Positions 41,404 through 51,099 are shown, counted from the first letter of the stretch. The stretch is 64,000 bases of DNA from JAICLK01 sp963742655 (GCA_963742655.1 CAVUMM010000006.1:124001-188000); one strand, 5' to 3'. Program-made: numbers and translations. Notes: generated from the letters alone by a model not told the origin.

Positions 41404-42348
41404 CTATGCTTCTTCCCAGATTTTTGCCCGCAATCCTAGTTGCTTCAGTTTGTCGGCTGTCGCAAATCTGATGAACGGTCTATCTTCGTCGTCAGGCTCC
41501 CATATGTCAGAAAGCAATCCCCTGGTTCTGCGTTTGGCGTAAATAAGGTCGCTCGTTCGCGGGCAAACAAATAAAATGATCGGCGGCTTGTCAGTATCGG
41601 TTATTTCCTGCCACTCGTCTAGCTCTTCGTCTAAATAAGTTACATATTCGCTCAGTCTTTTTTTCATGCGGTAACGCGGCAGTGTTGGATCGAAAATGTG
41701 GAGCAGGTACATTTCTATGCTATGCGGCTCGTCACTACCTTCATATACTTGCTTTGAGAAGCAAAGATGCGGGCGTATGTCGCTTTCAGTCAAAAAGTGG
41801 TAGTAACTCGCTACGAGATAATCGGCTTCAGTTTCGTACATGTAAAAGCTGCCTTCGTATTTATTGATTTTGCGGGCACGCTCGAGCGTTATGCAGCAAT
41901 CGGCCACAAGTAAGCAGCGATCGATATACGTCCGGCTTCGATCGGCTTCGCGATAGCGCTTGCGCAGTTCGGCTGTATCGTAGTAGCCAAATGCCTTGAA
42001 ATGACGGATGCCGTTAATGCCGAGATAGTAAATTGCCGGCTTGGTTTTTTCAGCAAAGTGCGTGGAATAGATCCATTCGACATAGTCATTTTCGCGTAGA
42101 TTTTTCAGCCACAAGTTAATGGTTTTGTGATCTTTGTGCTTCAAAAATGCCTGTATCTGAATACGGTTTAAGAATCTGTATTTATACAGCAGTTTTAAAA
42201 TTTCCCGTTGTTTGACGGTTAGTTTCGGTAAGTTCACGCAGATGAGTATATTGGTAGATAGAGAATAGGTTAAGTCGTTATGGTTAGTTAAGTTGTTGTA
42301 TTTTAATCGATAGTTTTCGTTCCTTCGTCTTTGATTTTGTAGCGACAC
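41404..42348 (-). CDS. Replication-relaxation family protein, 314 aa
   Basis: LTVKQREILKLLYKYRFLNR plus QIQAFLKHKDHKTINLWLKNL form an N-terminal winged helix, followed by YVEWIYSTHF, KTKPAIYYLG and IRHFKAFGYY, as in Replic_Relax (PF13814-like) proteins common in Patescibacteria and on conjugative or plasmid elements. The C-terminal part is a restriction-endonuclease-like region typical of the group. Probably DNA binding. It stands as an outsider inside the glycan locus and may mark an old mobile element. The 268 bases downstream (41136-41403) show no supported gene. Confidence 0.75.
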   Translation of the reverse strand: MSLQNQRRRNENYRLKYNNLTNHNDLTYSLSTNILICVNLPKLTVKQREILKLLYKYRFLNRIQIQAFLKHKDHKTINLWLKNLRENDYVEWIYSTHFAEKTKPAIYYLGINGIRHFKAFGYYDTAELRKRYREADRSRTYIDRCLLVADCCITLERARKINKYEGSFYMYETEADYLVASYYHFLTESDIRPHLCFSKQVYEGSDEPHSIEMYLLHIFDPTLPRYRMKKRLSEYVTYLDEELDEWQEITDTDKPPIILFVCPRTSDLIYAKRRTRGLLSDIWEPDDEDRPFIRFATADKLKQLGLRAKIWEEA

Positions 42349-42434
42349 TTAAGAGCCAAACCCGCCTACACCGTATTACTGTAAAGGTAGATGACACGGA
42401 AATCTTATGTTAACAGATTACAAAAAATGTATAA

Positions 42435-42456
42435 TTGCCCTAGCCCGCTAGGGCAA
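42435..42456. other. Perfect 9-bp hairpin in the 42.35-42.61 kb gap
   Basis: TTGCCCTAG and CTAGGGCAA pair around CCCG, just after a TATAAT on the plus strand. It could be a terminator for the minus strand or an operator. The rest of this 262-base gap shows no gene I can support. Confidence 0.35.
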
Positions 42457-42610
42457 AAGGGTGTTTTATATGAGTCGTTCCGGAAGCATATCTGTACGAA
42501 AAAGCACACGCCAGTTTTTAAGTCGAATCTATATTTTTGAAAGCTTACTGCCAACGCATCGTTGCTGCGGCGACTGCAATAATTGTTCTCTTCAAACTAT
42601 GTTCTGTAGT

Positions 42611-43459
42611 TTAAACTTCAACGACTTCGCGTGCGAGATGTTCCGTCCTGTCGGTCTCGGGTTGATTGTTTTCTGAGTTCGATTCACGTCGAATTACGTA
42701 CAACGGCCGGTTGATGACTTCGGCATGGATGTGGGCGATGTACAGCGCCATCAGGCCCAGACACGCCAGCACGATGCCGACCAGAAACAGCAGCATTAGT
42801 GCCAGCAGCGCGGTGCCGGTGAGGTGCAAACTTAGCGGGTCGCCGAGCAGAAATTGATCGATAAACACAGTCGTGCCGACTAATCCGGCGAATACCAAAA
42901 TGGCGATGCCGATGTAGCCGGCCAGTTTCAGTGGCAGCAGGCTGAAGGCCGTGAAGTTGTTCACGGCCAGGTTTATCAGTTTGCGCCAGCTATAGCCGCG
43001 CTCGCCGTGGCGCCGCGGCGGCGCTTCGAATTCCACGTACTCACGTTTGAAACCCAGCCAATCGATCAGCCCGCGCGTCATGCGGTTGCGCTCAGAGAAT
43101 GCGCGAAAGGCATCCAGCACTTGCTTGTCGATCAGCCGGTAGTCGCTGGCATGCGGCGTGATGGGCGTGTGCGCAATGGTGCCCAAAATTTTATAAAAGA
43201 CGTTTGACGACGTACGTTTGATAAGGCCTTCGTGTTTGCTGTAGTGTTTGATACCCACCACCACGTCGGCACCGCTACGCCACTTTTCGATAAAGCTACG
43301 CATGAGGTCCGGCGGGTGCTGTAAATCGGCGTCGAGCACGATGGCAGCGCTGCCGTGGGCTTCGTGCAGGCCGGCGCTGACGGCGGCTTCTTTGCCGAAA
43401 TTGCGCGAAAATTCTATCAGCCGGATGTTACGGTGCTTGGCCGCCAGGCTGTGCACCAC
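42611..43459 (-). CDS. Polyprenyl-phosphate GT2 glycosyltransferase (DPM1/ArnC-like), main part
   Basis: Transfers a sugar from a nucleotide to undecaprenyl phosphate at the inner membrane face. SRNFGKEAAVSAGL, VLDADLQHPPDL (with DAD/DLQHPP), NRMTRGLIDWLGF and RRHGERGYSWRKLINLAVN match this group; two C-terminal membrane helices (about 180-245) follow. The first 50 residues are in other frames upstream (43460-43621). The product would supply a lipid-linked sugar to GT-C enzymes of this locus. Confidence 0.85.
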   Translation of the reverse strand: MVHSLAAKHRNIRLIEFSRNFGKEAAVSAGLHEAHGSAAIVLDADLQHPPDLMRSFIEKWRSGADVVVGIKHYSKHEGLIKRTSSNVFYKILGTIAHTPITPHASDYRLIDKQVLDAFRAFSERNRMTRGLIDWLGFKREYVEFEAPPRRHGERGYSWRKLINLAVNNFTAFSLLPLKLAGYIGIAILVFAGLVGTTVFIDQFLLGDPLSLHLTGTALLALMLLFLVGIVLACLGLMALYIAHIHAEVINRPLYVIRRESNSENNQPETDRTEHLAREVVEV

Positions 43460-43621
43460 AGGACCGAATAGTCCTGGCTGCCGTCATCGACAAACACGAT
43501 ACTCGAAATCGGTACGGCAGGCCGCGGATGTGTTTGCGGATGTCGGCGAAAGAATCGGTAGGTTCGGCGCCTCGTTATAGACGGGGATGATAACGGTTAT
43601 CATTGTAGCTGGTTTCATCAT
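43460..43621 (-). pseudogene. Frame-broken N-terminus of the DPM1/ArnC-like GT2
   Basis: From an ATG at 43621 with Shine-Dalgarno AAGGAG, the frame reads ITVIIPVYNEAPNLPIL; FADIRKHIRGLPYRF and IVFVDDGSQDYS follow in two further frames before the main part begins. Three shifts in about 150 bases. Confidence 0.65.
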
Positions 43622-43716
43622 AGGCTTACTCCTTGGTGTAGCTGTGCCGGTGTCATTGCCGGGGAGAATCGCGATCTGCGGATCCGTATACAATGCTATA
43701 GTTCCTTTTCCTGCTA

Positions 43717-44703
43717 CTATTCCTCATGCTTCACCTTCTGCTTTGCTGTGAACTTATGGATGCCGAGCCAGGTCGCCCAATAGGATAAACATCGTGCAGG
43801 CTGCCGAGCAGCAGGCTGTCGATGACCGACTGGACGGTTTGGTGGTGCGTGGCCAGCAGCGCGAACGTGGCGGTCATCCCGGTAATAACTATAGCCATCA
43901 CCCAGTAACGGCGCAGTGCGATATGATACATGATGAAAAGGTTCAACATGGAAACCGTAAACATCAACAGGCTTAAGCGCGGCAGCAGATCGGCGTCCGG
44001 CAGGTAAGCCTTGCCCATGAGGATACGCACCACTAGCTCCGGCAACAATGAAAAAACTAACAGGGCCGCGCCGCCGATGGCGAACATCAGCCCGAACGAT
44101 TTGAGCAGCGTCTGCTTGTTTTGGGTGCGGTCCTGGCGCATTTTGATGGACGGCAACAGCACGCCGACAATCGGTCGCGGTGAGGAAAAAGATAATCCGC
44201 CCCACCGTGGAAATGCCGGCGTACTGGCCGGCCGTGGCAGCATCGAAATAATGTTTGACGGCCACGCTGTCGATGCTATATAACGCCGTGATGGCCAGCG
44301 AACCGACCAGCACCAGCGCGGCGTATTTGAGCTCGGGCAGTACTAATTTGAAATCGGGCAAACGGAACATTCCACTGCGTAGTGATTCGGTAAAACCGAG
44401 CCGCCGGGCGTAATGGGCCGCGCACAAAAATGCAATCAATTGCGTGACTACCAGTGCGGCAATGGCGCCGGTGGTACCCCAACCGGCCAGCACGAACACT
44501 ACGGAAATTACCAGATCGCTCACGGCGGCGATGATGCCGACCATCGACACGATGCCAAAGCGCTTTTTGGCACGCAAAAAACCGCTGCGGAACGTCATGG
44601 GAACACCCAACAGTACGGCCATCATCAATAGTACGAACGGCACCGGCGAGCTGAAATGAAAAAAGTTCTGCAGCGCCGCAGCACCGGCGATGCTCGCCAG
44701 CAA
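43717..44703 (-). pseudogene. Polysaccharide flippase (Wzx/MOP type), middle part and end
   Basis: Hydrophobic helices with FRSGFLRAKKRFGIVSMVG, LAGWGTTGAIAALVVTQL and YSIDSVAVKHYFDAATAGQYAG, the last typical of oligosaccharide flippases. The frame is lost after GRIIFFLTAT near 44180 and recovered only for the last residues (WLGIHKFTAKQKVKHEE). Flips lipid-linked glycan across the membrane in an intact locus. Confidence 0.7.
43731..44243 (-). pseudogene. Polysaccharide flippase, C-terminal helices in a shifted frame
   Basis: From about residue 27 (VGVLLPSIKMRQDRTQNKQT) this frame continues the flippase: FGLMFAIGGAALLVFSLLPE, GKAYLPDADLLPRLSLLMF and MLNLFIMYHIALRRYWVMA. Residues before that are out of frame with the protein. 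Another shift near 43790 precedes the end. Confidence 0.65.
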
Positions 44704-44734
44704 TAAGATAAAACCGAGTAGCAGCCCCAGCTTT

Positions 44735-45010
44735 TCAAGTTCTAGATATTAGCCGGTTGCGTTTGGCAGCGTCGGCCGTGTTGGCGGTGATATTAATCGT
44801 TATCAAACCGAGAATGCCGAAGAAAATACTTATCTGGGCGAACAAAGAAAAAAGCACCTGCACTTCCCCGAAACTGTTCGGGTGCAGCAGGCGGCCGATA
44901 ACCGGATAGTACAGATAGTTCAGCAGCCCGATCGACAGCGAACCGGCAAAAAAGATGGCGTTGTGGCGCACGAAGGTGCTTTCACGCAAAGTTCTGACCA
45001 GCTGCCGCAT
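44735..45010 (-). pseudogene. Polysaccharide flippase, N-terminal part
   Basis: From ATG 45010, MRQLVRTLRESTFVRHNAIF, FFAGSLSIGLLNYLYYPVIG and LHPNSFGEVQVLFSLFAQI form the first helices of a Wzx-like protein. The frame is lost after RNRLISRT near 44745. GGGAGG lies upstream as a possible Shine-Dalgarno. Confidence 0.7.
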
Positions 45011-45108
45011 AGGTGTTCGGACCCTCCCGTTATTCCTATAGTTACCCAATGTAACACAAGCGGTATCATAATTGAACCTGGTTGTAAAAAGATACAACAC
45101 AGCATGCC

Positions 45109-45573
45109 ACATTACTTTTGGTGGCAAAAGTAATACAAAACCACCAGACAATCCAGAAACACTATGATGCCAAAGACGCTGTTCGCCGCGCCAGTACAAC
45201 TCCCGTTGGTCGGCCCTATTTCTCTAAATACTTAATGAGCGAAATAGGACACAGTACTGCCTTTATTCGTCGAACAGCATCTTTGTCCTCATCGGTTTCT
45301 TCCAAGTCTGGCATACAAGCAGATGCACGTCCTTAGGCGTGCCATTTAATTATTGCGCTAGCTTCTGCTTGGTACGGCCGTGGAAGAAACCGATTCGGGT
45401 TTGGTGATTGTCGGCTGAGTAAAGCGGCACCTGTGTGCCATTTCCTCATCTAGAGACAGAGAAATGGTGCCGACCAACGGGAGTTGTTGACGCGCAGGCG
45501 GCAATTACCAGAGCCGAGTAGTGTTTCTGGATTAGGCCAGGCTTTTTGGTTACTTTTTCTGGAAAAAGTAATG
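45109..45573. repeat. Giant imperfect palindrome, about 460 bp
   Basis: Each end reads inward ATTACTTTT...AAAAGTAA, AATCCAGAAACACTA, CAACTCCCGTTGGTCGG, ATTTCTCT...GAAAT and TCGGTTTCTTCCA; the right end is the reverse complement of the left in this order. The centre has CAAGCAGA/TCTGCTTG around a GCACG..CGTGC hairpin. Local hairpins keep pairing while differing in sequence (CCTATTTC/GAAATAGG in one arm, CCATTTC/GAAATGG in the other). No gene is present in 45011-45630. Confidence 0.75.
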
Positions 45574-45617
45574 AATCGAGTAGCCCGATGGGTTTTGCTA
45601 AATGCATTGTAATACGG

Positions 45618-45623
45618 TATAAA
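45618..45623 (+). promoter_or_regulatory. -10 box of a leaderless gene
   Basis: TATAAA followed by seven bases and the ATG at 45631; no Shine-Dalgarno. Confidence 0.5.
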
Positions 45624-45630
45624 TTTCATT

Positions 45631-46455
45631 ATGGCGAGTGATCCGGAAAATCCAGCTCACAGGCTTTCCGAACAAGGTGAAGGTGCGGATGCTGTACAAA
45701 ACATGCGGCTTAACTACGGACGAGATCCGGTATTCGCGCACCTTGCGACGTTCGCGACGGCTGCTGCTATTAACGGCTTAAGAATTGAACTCGAAACCGG
45801 ACGGAGAGGCCGCCAAAAACTTGTGGCCGCGTATCATCTTAGAGGGTTATCTCCTGCCAGAAGTTATTGGTCATCACCCGAAGTCATGCATAGGGCAATT
45901 CCGCTTCATGCGGGGGTCGCCCTACACGGTTACTTGCGTTTCGCGAACGCGGATAGTGACTCACGCGTATTCCCATACGGCGTGGATTCGTCGCTCACCA
46001 GGAATGCCGGCAAACGGCGGGGCGGGAACCAGCTGATGAGTTCTGAAGTATCACTCGAAAGACCACCGGATCAGGTGTACGGCGTGTCTGCCATGAAGCT
46101 GGGCGTTATAGCCGTCCACACAAAGAAATATTCATTTAGTAGTGAAGGCACTTCGGTGAAAGCCGTAAACGAAACACATAATCCAGCTGCATTTAAATCG
46201 CTATTAGACATGCTGGAGCGATCAACTGATTTGGATTTTCCAGACGAAGAGCAAGATGGTCCGGGTCCATTATTGACGAGGACTCATGTAACTACTGGCG
46301 TCACAACCATCCCAACGGCTCATTTTGATTTCCACGAAGCATTAGGCGTGCCGCCGGAAATAGTCGACACAGCCCGCATGAGCTTTAGGGCCATAGCGCA
46401 ATTCATGCACTTGCCCTACACATTGCCCGACAAATCACCCCCCGAACAATCGTAA
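45631..46455 (+). CDS. Hypothetical protein, 274 aa
   Basis: No family recognised. Soluble alpha/beta protein with an acidic loop (FPDEEQDGPGP) near residue 202. Leaderless start behind TATAAA. Converges with the long gene ending at 46488. Confidence 0.55.
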   Translation: MASDPENPAHRLSEQGEGADAVQNMRLNYGRDPVFAHLATFATAAAINGLRIELETGRRGRQKLVAAYHLRGLSPARSYWSSPEVMHRAIPLHAGVALHGYLRFANADSDSRVFPYGVDSSLTRNAGKRRGGNQLMSSEVSLERPPDQVYGVSAMKLGVIAVHTKKYSFSSEGTSVKAVNETHNPAAFKSLLDMLERSTDLDFPDEEQDGPGPLLTRTHVTTGVTTIPTAHFDFHEALGVPPEIVDTARMSFRAIAQFMHLPYTLPDKSPPEQS

Positions 46456-46487
46456 CGGTTTGCCAAAAGTCATGCTCGGTGTGGATT

Positions 46488-48401
46488 TTATGCGGTTGGC
46501 GGCGCGGCTAGTTGTAGCGCTTCATCAAAAACCGGCTGCAGGCTGGTGCGCCATTTGGTGACAAGCGTCGTGGCGCGGGCAAACTTTTCGTCTTGCTTGA
46601 CGATACTGATGAGATTTTTGGCAATTACTGAAACGGGCGCGACTTTTCTGATTTCATTTAGTGGAATAATACCAATGTCGCCTTGGCGCATGACCCTGTC
46701 CACTTTTTCGGACACGCGAAGCTTGCGCCGTTTCGTGCGGTCAATATGTCCGTCTTCACCAATCGGCCATACATTAATGTCCCAGCCCGGCAGATCATCG
46801 TCACCGATTTCCCTGTCCAGCGCTGGCATCACCAGCAGTTTTTCACCGCTGGAAATACGCATGGCGAGCACACTGTATAGCACCCCGGAAATCAGGCTGC
46901 CGATTCGTCCGCGCGCTTCGCTGCCTTTAATTCTTGATCGATCGTAATCCATGTCTACCAAAAGGTTAAGTAATTCTTCCAGTGCTTCGTCTCTGGTGGA
47001 TTGTTCGTCTTCGCCGACAATGCTGGCGAATACTACGCGGACTCTAAGTAAATCGACGGCGGCTTCGTACATTGTGGCCTTGTCGTTTTGCTGCCAGGCT
47101 TGTTTTTGGATACGATCGAGCGCTCGTTCGGTACGGTCCAGCAGCGTAAGGGCAGCCGCTTGATTTTCGTCGGCCATGGCCATCGCCGCATCCAATCTCA
47201 CCTGATGCAATATCAGCTGGTCCTCCAGCGGCATCTGATCGATCAGCGTCTGGTTGCTGTAGTTTTCATTAATTATCCGATTTAATGTCCGGCCTTCGTC
47301 GGCGGTGAACGGTCGGCCGTTAACCTGCTCGCCGTACCAGTCAAGCAAGTCTGCGTCGCCTTGGAGCGGCGCAAAATTAATCGCCGGGTAACTGATCGGA
47401 TCCAAATCAACCGGTACCTGAATTGGGTCTCCCGACGTTTCGAAATACTTAGTTAAATCCGGCAGATCCAACTTGGGTGACAATTTGCGCCGGCACAGGT
47501 CTCCGAAAAAATCGGCGGCACCAGCGGCCGAATTAGCCAGCCGCGAACCCAGTGGCACCCGGTGGTCTTTATCGAGCATTGCGGTGTGGATCTCCATTAG
47601 AATTCTTCGAGCATCGGCATCGATTTGCGCATCCGTCAGGTTGTTTTGAAGGATTGCCGTAACGCCACTAACGGACGATCGTTTGGTGAATGCAATCGCC
47701 AATTGTTGACTCCTGTGGGTATCCCATAACAGTCCGTGCCAGCCGTCTTTGGCCGGTCTGCCTTCGTAGCTGCGCGGCGGTGCCGGCAACACCATGACGT
47801 GATTGTTGATCAGGCTGTTGCCGGTAACCAGGAAGGTTAACAAACGGGTAAACAGGCGTTCGTCCGGCGACAGTTCATCGGCTTCCGCAGCATCATGCAT
47901 GGCGTTTACCGCCAAAGCCTGGGCGACGCGGTTGGCATGTTTGTAACGCTCCATTTGTTGTCGGCTTATCCCTTTTGTCATTATTGCTTCAAAGAGTGGT
48001 CTCGCGCCATATGCTAGGCCGGCCTGTGCCCTTGTATATGCCGGCGCAGACTCATTATCTAATACGGCGTCCAATCGCGCGTCCGCCTGTTGCATCAAGA
48101 GGTGCGCCGCGTTTCGCTTGCCAGGCGCGCCATGTTGCACCTGATCCCCCTTGCCTTGATGTTTTTTTGTGAGGGCTGCGGCTTGCTCGCGTATCAGGCC
48201 GGCCGCCTCATACTCCTGGAAACCCAGTTCGATGCCTAGCCAGGCGGCGGTAAGCAGTTGCTCGGGCGCTAGTTCGCTGCCATCGCAGGTTTCGAGCCAA
48301 CTCCCTGCGTCTGGGGGCAGATCACCAATATATGGTGCAGCGCCGATATTTTGATAAAATTTGAGCGCTGATTCGGCAGTTAATTGTCCGGTTTGTGCCA
48401 T
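46488..48401 (-). CDS. Long hypothetical helical protein, 637 aa
   Basis: No family recognised. Almost entirely predicted helical, with TPR-like spacing in places (AAALTLLDRTERALDRIQKQ; ATMYEAAVDLLRVRV), no membrane segment and no catalytic motif. Start at 48401, six bases after TAGAGT. The N-terminal 160 residues are Gln/Ala rich. Intact over 1.9 kb, in contrast to the broken glycan locus next door, so probably under selection. Confidence 0.6.
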   Translation of the reverse strand: MAQTGQLTAESALKFYQNIGAAPYIGDLPPDAGSWLETCDGSELAPEQLLTAAWLGIELGFQEYEAAGLIREQAAALTKKHQGKGDQVQHGAPGKRNAAHLLMQQADARLDAVLDNESAPAYTRAQAGLAYGARPLFEAIMTKGISRQQMERYKHANRVAQALAVNAMHDAAEADELSPDERLFTRLLTFLVTGNSLINNHVMVLPAPPRSYEGRPAKDGWHGLLWDTHRSQQLAIAFTKRSSVSGVTAILQNNLTDAQIDADARRILMEIHTAMLDKDHRVPLGSRLANSAAGAADFFGDLCRRKLSPKLDLPDLTKYFETSGDPIQVPVDLDPISYPAINFAPLQGDADLLDWYGEQVNGRPFTADEGRTLNRIINENYSNQTLIDQMPLEDQLILHQVRLDAAMAMADENQAAALTLLDRTERALDRIQKQAWQQNDKATMYEAAVDLLRVRVVFASIVGEDEQSTRDEALEELLNLLVDMDYDRSRIKGSEARGRIGSLISGVLYSVLAMRISSGEKLLVMPALDREIGDDDLPGWDINVWPIGEDGHIDRTKRRKLRVSEKVDRVMRQGDIGIIPLNEIRKVAPVSVIAKNLISIVKQDEKFARATTLVTKWRTSLQPVFDEALQLAAPPTA

Positions 48402-48477
48402 GTTGCTACTCTAAGTCTTTGATGGCATTGTAAACCGGCTCGCCGCGGCAAGCAACAGCAACACCACCTTTACTAGC

Positions 48478-48558
48478 CCGGTCATTCCAGCGAAGGCTGG
48501 AATCTAGTATATTTGGAATTCCTTATTGACTGGATTCCAGCTTGCGCTGGAATGACGG
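48478..48558. repeat. ATTCCAG palindromic repeat, complete 80-bp unit
   Basis: GTCATTCCAGCGAAGGCTGG at the left and its near complement CCAGCTTGCGCTGGAATGAC at the right, with GGAATTCC in the centre. The cleanest copy of the family in the window. Confidence 0.75.
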
Positions 48559-48616
48559 AATTTCAGGTTAGGTAGAATATGATATGAATCTGTCAAAAAA
48601 ATGACATAATATAACT

Positions 48617-49489
48617 ATGAGTGGACACGAAGAGTTTGATTTCCGCGAATTTTTAGCCGGGTTGGCAGGGCATATTGATTTTGAAGCAGATATACAAGCC
48701 GAAGCCATGCAGATTGTGTTGGAGCATTCGGAATCCCAACGTGCATTGCTCAATGACTTGAATCGGACTGTGTTTGGCGCTGACGTACGCGCGGACTTGG
48801 AAAAAATGGATGAGCATCTCGCCACGGACGTATATAGCAATCTGAATTCAATGCTGGAAAACTGTTTATTGTTAGCCGGTTTTATCGAAAACGTAGTATT
48901 GCCACAAGGAAAATCCGGTTTTGATTCCGAACGACTTCTTACGGTGGTGTATCAAAGGGCTGAACGGGTGACAATAGTTAAGGCCGTAGCAGCTAATCGT
49001 GTCGCTGGGCCCGTTGACGATAAAACTGAAGTGCAAGCAGATATTTTGTCTTCTACCTTGCTTACGATGGAAGAAAGACTGCAATGGGCAACTGAGGTTG
49101 ATCGATTGATGCCCGGCCAAGGCATCGACTTGCAAGATCCGGATGCAGTAACGGCGGCGATTACGTTATATGGTATTACTGAAGAAAAGGGAGCGGCAGA
49201 CCGGGAAGTGCGGCGCGAACTGTGGCATAGGCTAACGGCCAGATTAGAGGAACTTTTTACTGAATTTGAAATTCCCGAACACGATGATCGCGAAGAGGTT
49301 ACGAGCTATATGGTATCGACAATTATCTGGGAAACGGATGATGAGCATGATCGTCATGCTTTTGTATTGCGACAACTCGGCGAACAATCGGCGGCGCTGG
49401 GCTGGCCGGACGGGTCGTTTGATCGGATAGTCACGGAGCTGCGCAGACTAAAAAGCGAAATCGGCGGCGCATCAGACGCCGGTGAATAG
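48617..49489 (+). CDS. Hypothetical acidic protein, 290 aa
   Basis: No family recognised. Strongly acidic and helical, soluble. ATG eight bases after CATAAT (48603-48608), leaderless. Its stop is two bases from the stop of the convergent gene at 49492. Confidence 0.55.
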   Translation: MSGHEEFDFREFLAGLAGHIDFEADIQAEAMQIVLEHSESQRALLNDLNRTVFGADVRADLEKMDEHLATDVYSNLNSMLENCLLLAGFIENVVLPQGKSGFDSERLLTVVYQRAERVTIVKAVAANRVAGPVDDKTEVQADILSSTLLTMEERLQWATEVDRLMPGQGIDLQDPDAVTAAITLYGITEEKGAADREVRRELWHRLTARLEELFTEFEIPEHDDREEVTSYMVSTIIWETDDEHDRHAFVLRQLGEQSAALGWPDGSFDRIVTELRRLKSEIGGASDAGE

Positions 49490-49491
49490 TG

Positions 49492-50586
49492 TCAGCTCGC
49501 CACGAGCAACGCATTTTTTGGCGCTTCGATGCCGCCGTATCGATTTTCGATAGCGTGCCATAGCTTGGTGCGCGCCTCCCGGCGCCGTTCGTTGTCGTGG
49601 GGCCGCGGTTTGACTTGCTCCAGCCGTAAAAACAGTCCGGCAACGTGGGCGGCGTAAGCACCGGCGATGGTACGCAGTGCCGCAGGTGTTTCTTTCTCCG
49701 GACACTCCATGGCAATAATGCCTAATCGCCTGAATATCTCGGCGTTCCGGTCGACATACATGGTGTATTCACCATGCGAAAATCTACTATCCTCGGCTAT
49801 GCTGATTTCGTCACGCAAATTAAGAAGCGGCGACATACTGTACACGCCGGGATCGTCGATTCTGGACACCGCCCTGAAGATCGACCTGGTAAAGCCACTC
49901 AAATCGTCTATCGCCCGCGCAAAGTGATCGACTGAGTCGGGTCTCCAAGTTTTCGGCGCATGGATTCGCCAACCATAGGTGGATTTTAGTTCATCAGCGT
50001 GACGTGCGATGCCTGCGCAATACGCGGGCGGCGTGGCAATCCAGCTTTGCACATGATCCGCCGGGTTTAAGTCATGCTCGGCATAAATCCAGTCACCCAA
50101 ACGTGACACGATCACTTCGTACTGTGAAAATCCCTTCGTCCAAGTTCCTGCCGTCTGCCTGCCCCGCTTCGGATGCCGTACGAGTTTGAAAGCATCAACG
50201 CCGGGTTGACGGCCCAGGGCGGCTTGGGCCTGGTTTACCGCGGCCGGCGATGAGAAAATCTGTACCTGTACGGAGCGCTCGGGGGTTGCTCCTATGTTGT
50301 CCGGAGTTTCTCCGCCAAGTTTTATAACCGGCCAGCCGCAGTCGGCGCGTAACAAGCCTCTTAATAAATAACCCACACTATATTCAATCGGCCGGACCGG
50401 GCGGGAGTGGCCGTTCAGCCCCCAGTGATTCATGATAAATACATCGTTGAGCCCTGAAGCGTCTTGTATGGCTGTGGTCAGTGAGGCACCGCGGTCATCA
50501 ATCCGCATAGTATCAAAATTCGGCACAAGTCCAATTTCATCAAATGTCCGTGCGACGATTGTTTCTAATGGGACGCGTTGGGCCAT
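49492..50586 (-). CDS. Hypothetical protein, 364 aa
   Basis: No family recognised. Soluble alpha/beta, with VQVQIFSSPAAVNQAQAAL and KRGRQTAGTWTKGF in the middle. Start ATG at 50586, close to a TAATAT box. Convergent with the previous gene. Confidence 0.55.
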   Translation of the reverse strand: MAQRVPLETIVARTFDEIGLVPNFDTMRIDDRGASLTTAIQDASGLNDVFIMNHWGLNGHSRPVRPIEYSVGYLLRGLLRADCGWPVIKLGGETPDNIGATPERSVQVQIFSSPAAVNQAQAALGRQPGVDAFKLVRHPKRGRQTAGTWTKGFSQYEVIVSRLGDWIYAEHDLNPADHVQSWIATPPAYCAGIARHADELKSTYGWRIHAPKTWRPDSVDHFARAIDDLSGFTRSIFRAVSRIDDPGVYSMSPLLNLRDEISIAEDSRFSHGEYTMYVDRNAEIFRRLGIIAMECPEKETPAALRTIAGAYAAHVAGLFLRLEQVKPRPHDNERRREARTKLWHAIENRYGGIEAPKNALLVAS

Positions 50587-50664
50587 AAAATATTAATGAC
50601 ACAACCATAATTATTTACAAAAAGCTTTCGCTTAGTGGTACTATATTAATTAAGGTACTGCAGG

Positions 50665-50985
50665 ATGGAATTGGATAAAGACTTTCAATCACTCGCCCGT
50701 CTGATACGGGGTTTTGAACAATTGGCCGACAAACATCAGATGGATATGGATACGATCAATAAATTCCAGCACTTGCTGGATCGGTTCGCTGAAAAATACC
50801 AGAATGACCAAGCGGCCGGATCGCGGCGGTTCATGCTGTATGAGATGCAGGCGCTGCTGTGGCATGTGCGCGGTGATTACGACAAAGCGGTCGATTTTTT
50901 GAAAGAAGCAGCCGATTATTTACGCGGCGACCATCAGTTCGTATCGAACGCCGGCCGAAGCTGGGCGCAGCAAGAAGCTGAATAA
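50665..50985 (+). CDS. Small TPR-like helical protein, 106 aa
   Basis: The second half, ALLWHVRGDYDKAVDFLKEA, has the A-x-x-x-x-x-x-G-x-x-x-x-A-x-x-x-x spacing of a tetratricopeptide repeat; the first half is two helices. Probably a protein-binding adaptor. CAGG precedes the ATG. Confidence 0.6.
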   Translation: MELDKDFQSLARLIRGFEQLADKHQMDMDTINKFQHLLDRFAEKYQNDQAAGSRRFMLYEMQALLWHVRGDYDKAVDFLKEAADYLRGDHQFVSNAGRSWAQQEAE

Positions 50986-51099
50986 TCCGTATAACTACTA
51001 GCATTTTTTACGGTCATAATAATTTGTCTGGCAAGTCCATGCTTCAAAACCTACTCGCGGCATCCCGGACTATACCCGTCTTCTGGCTCCAAGCCACCG

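Noticed and set aside
42461..42676. Possible 71-aa plus-strand protein after a TATAAT and hairpin
   Set aside because: Overlaps the end of the GT2 gene, Cys/Phe-rich with no consistent pattern; no Shine-Dalgarno.
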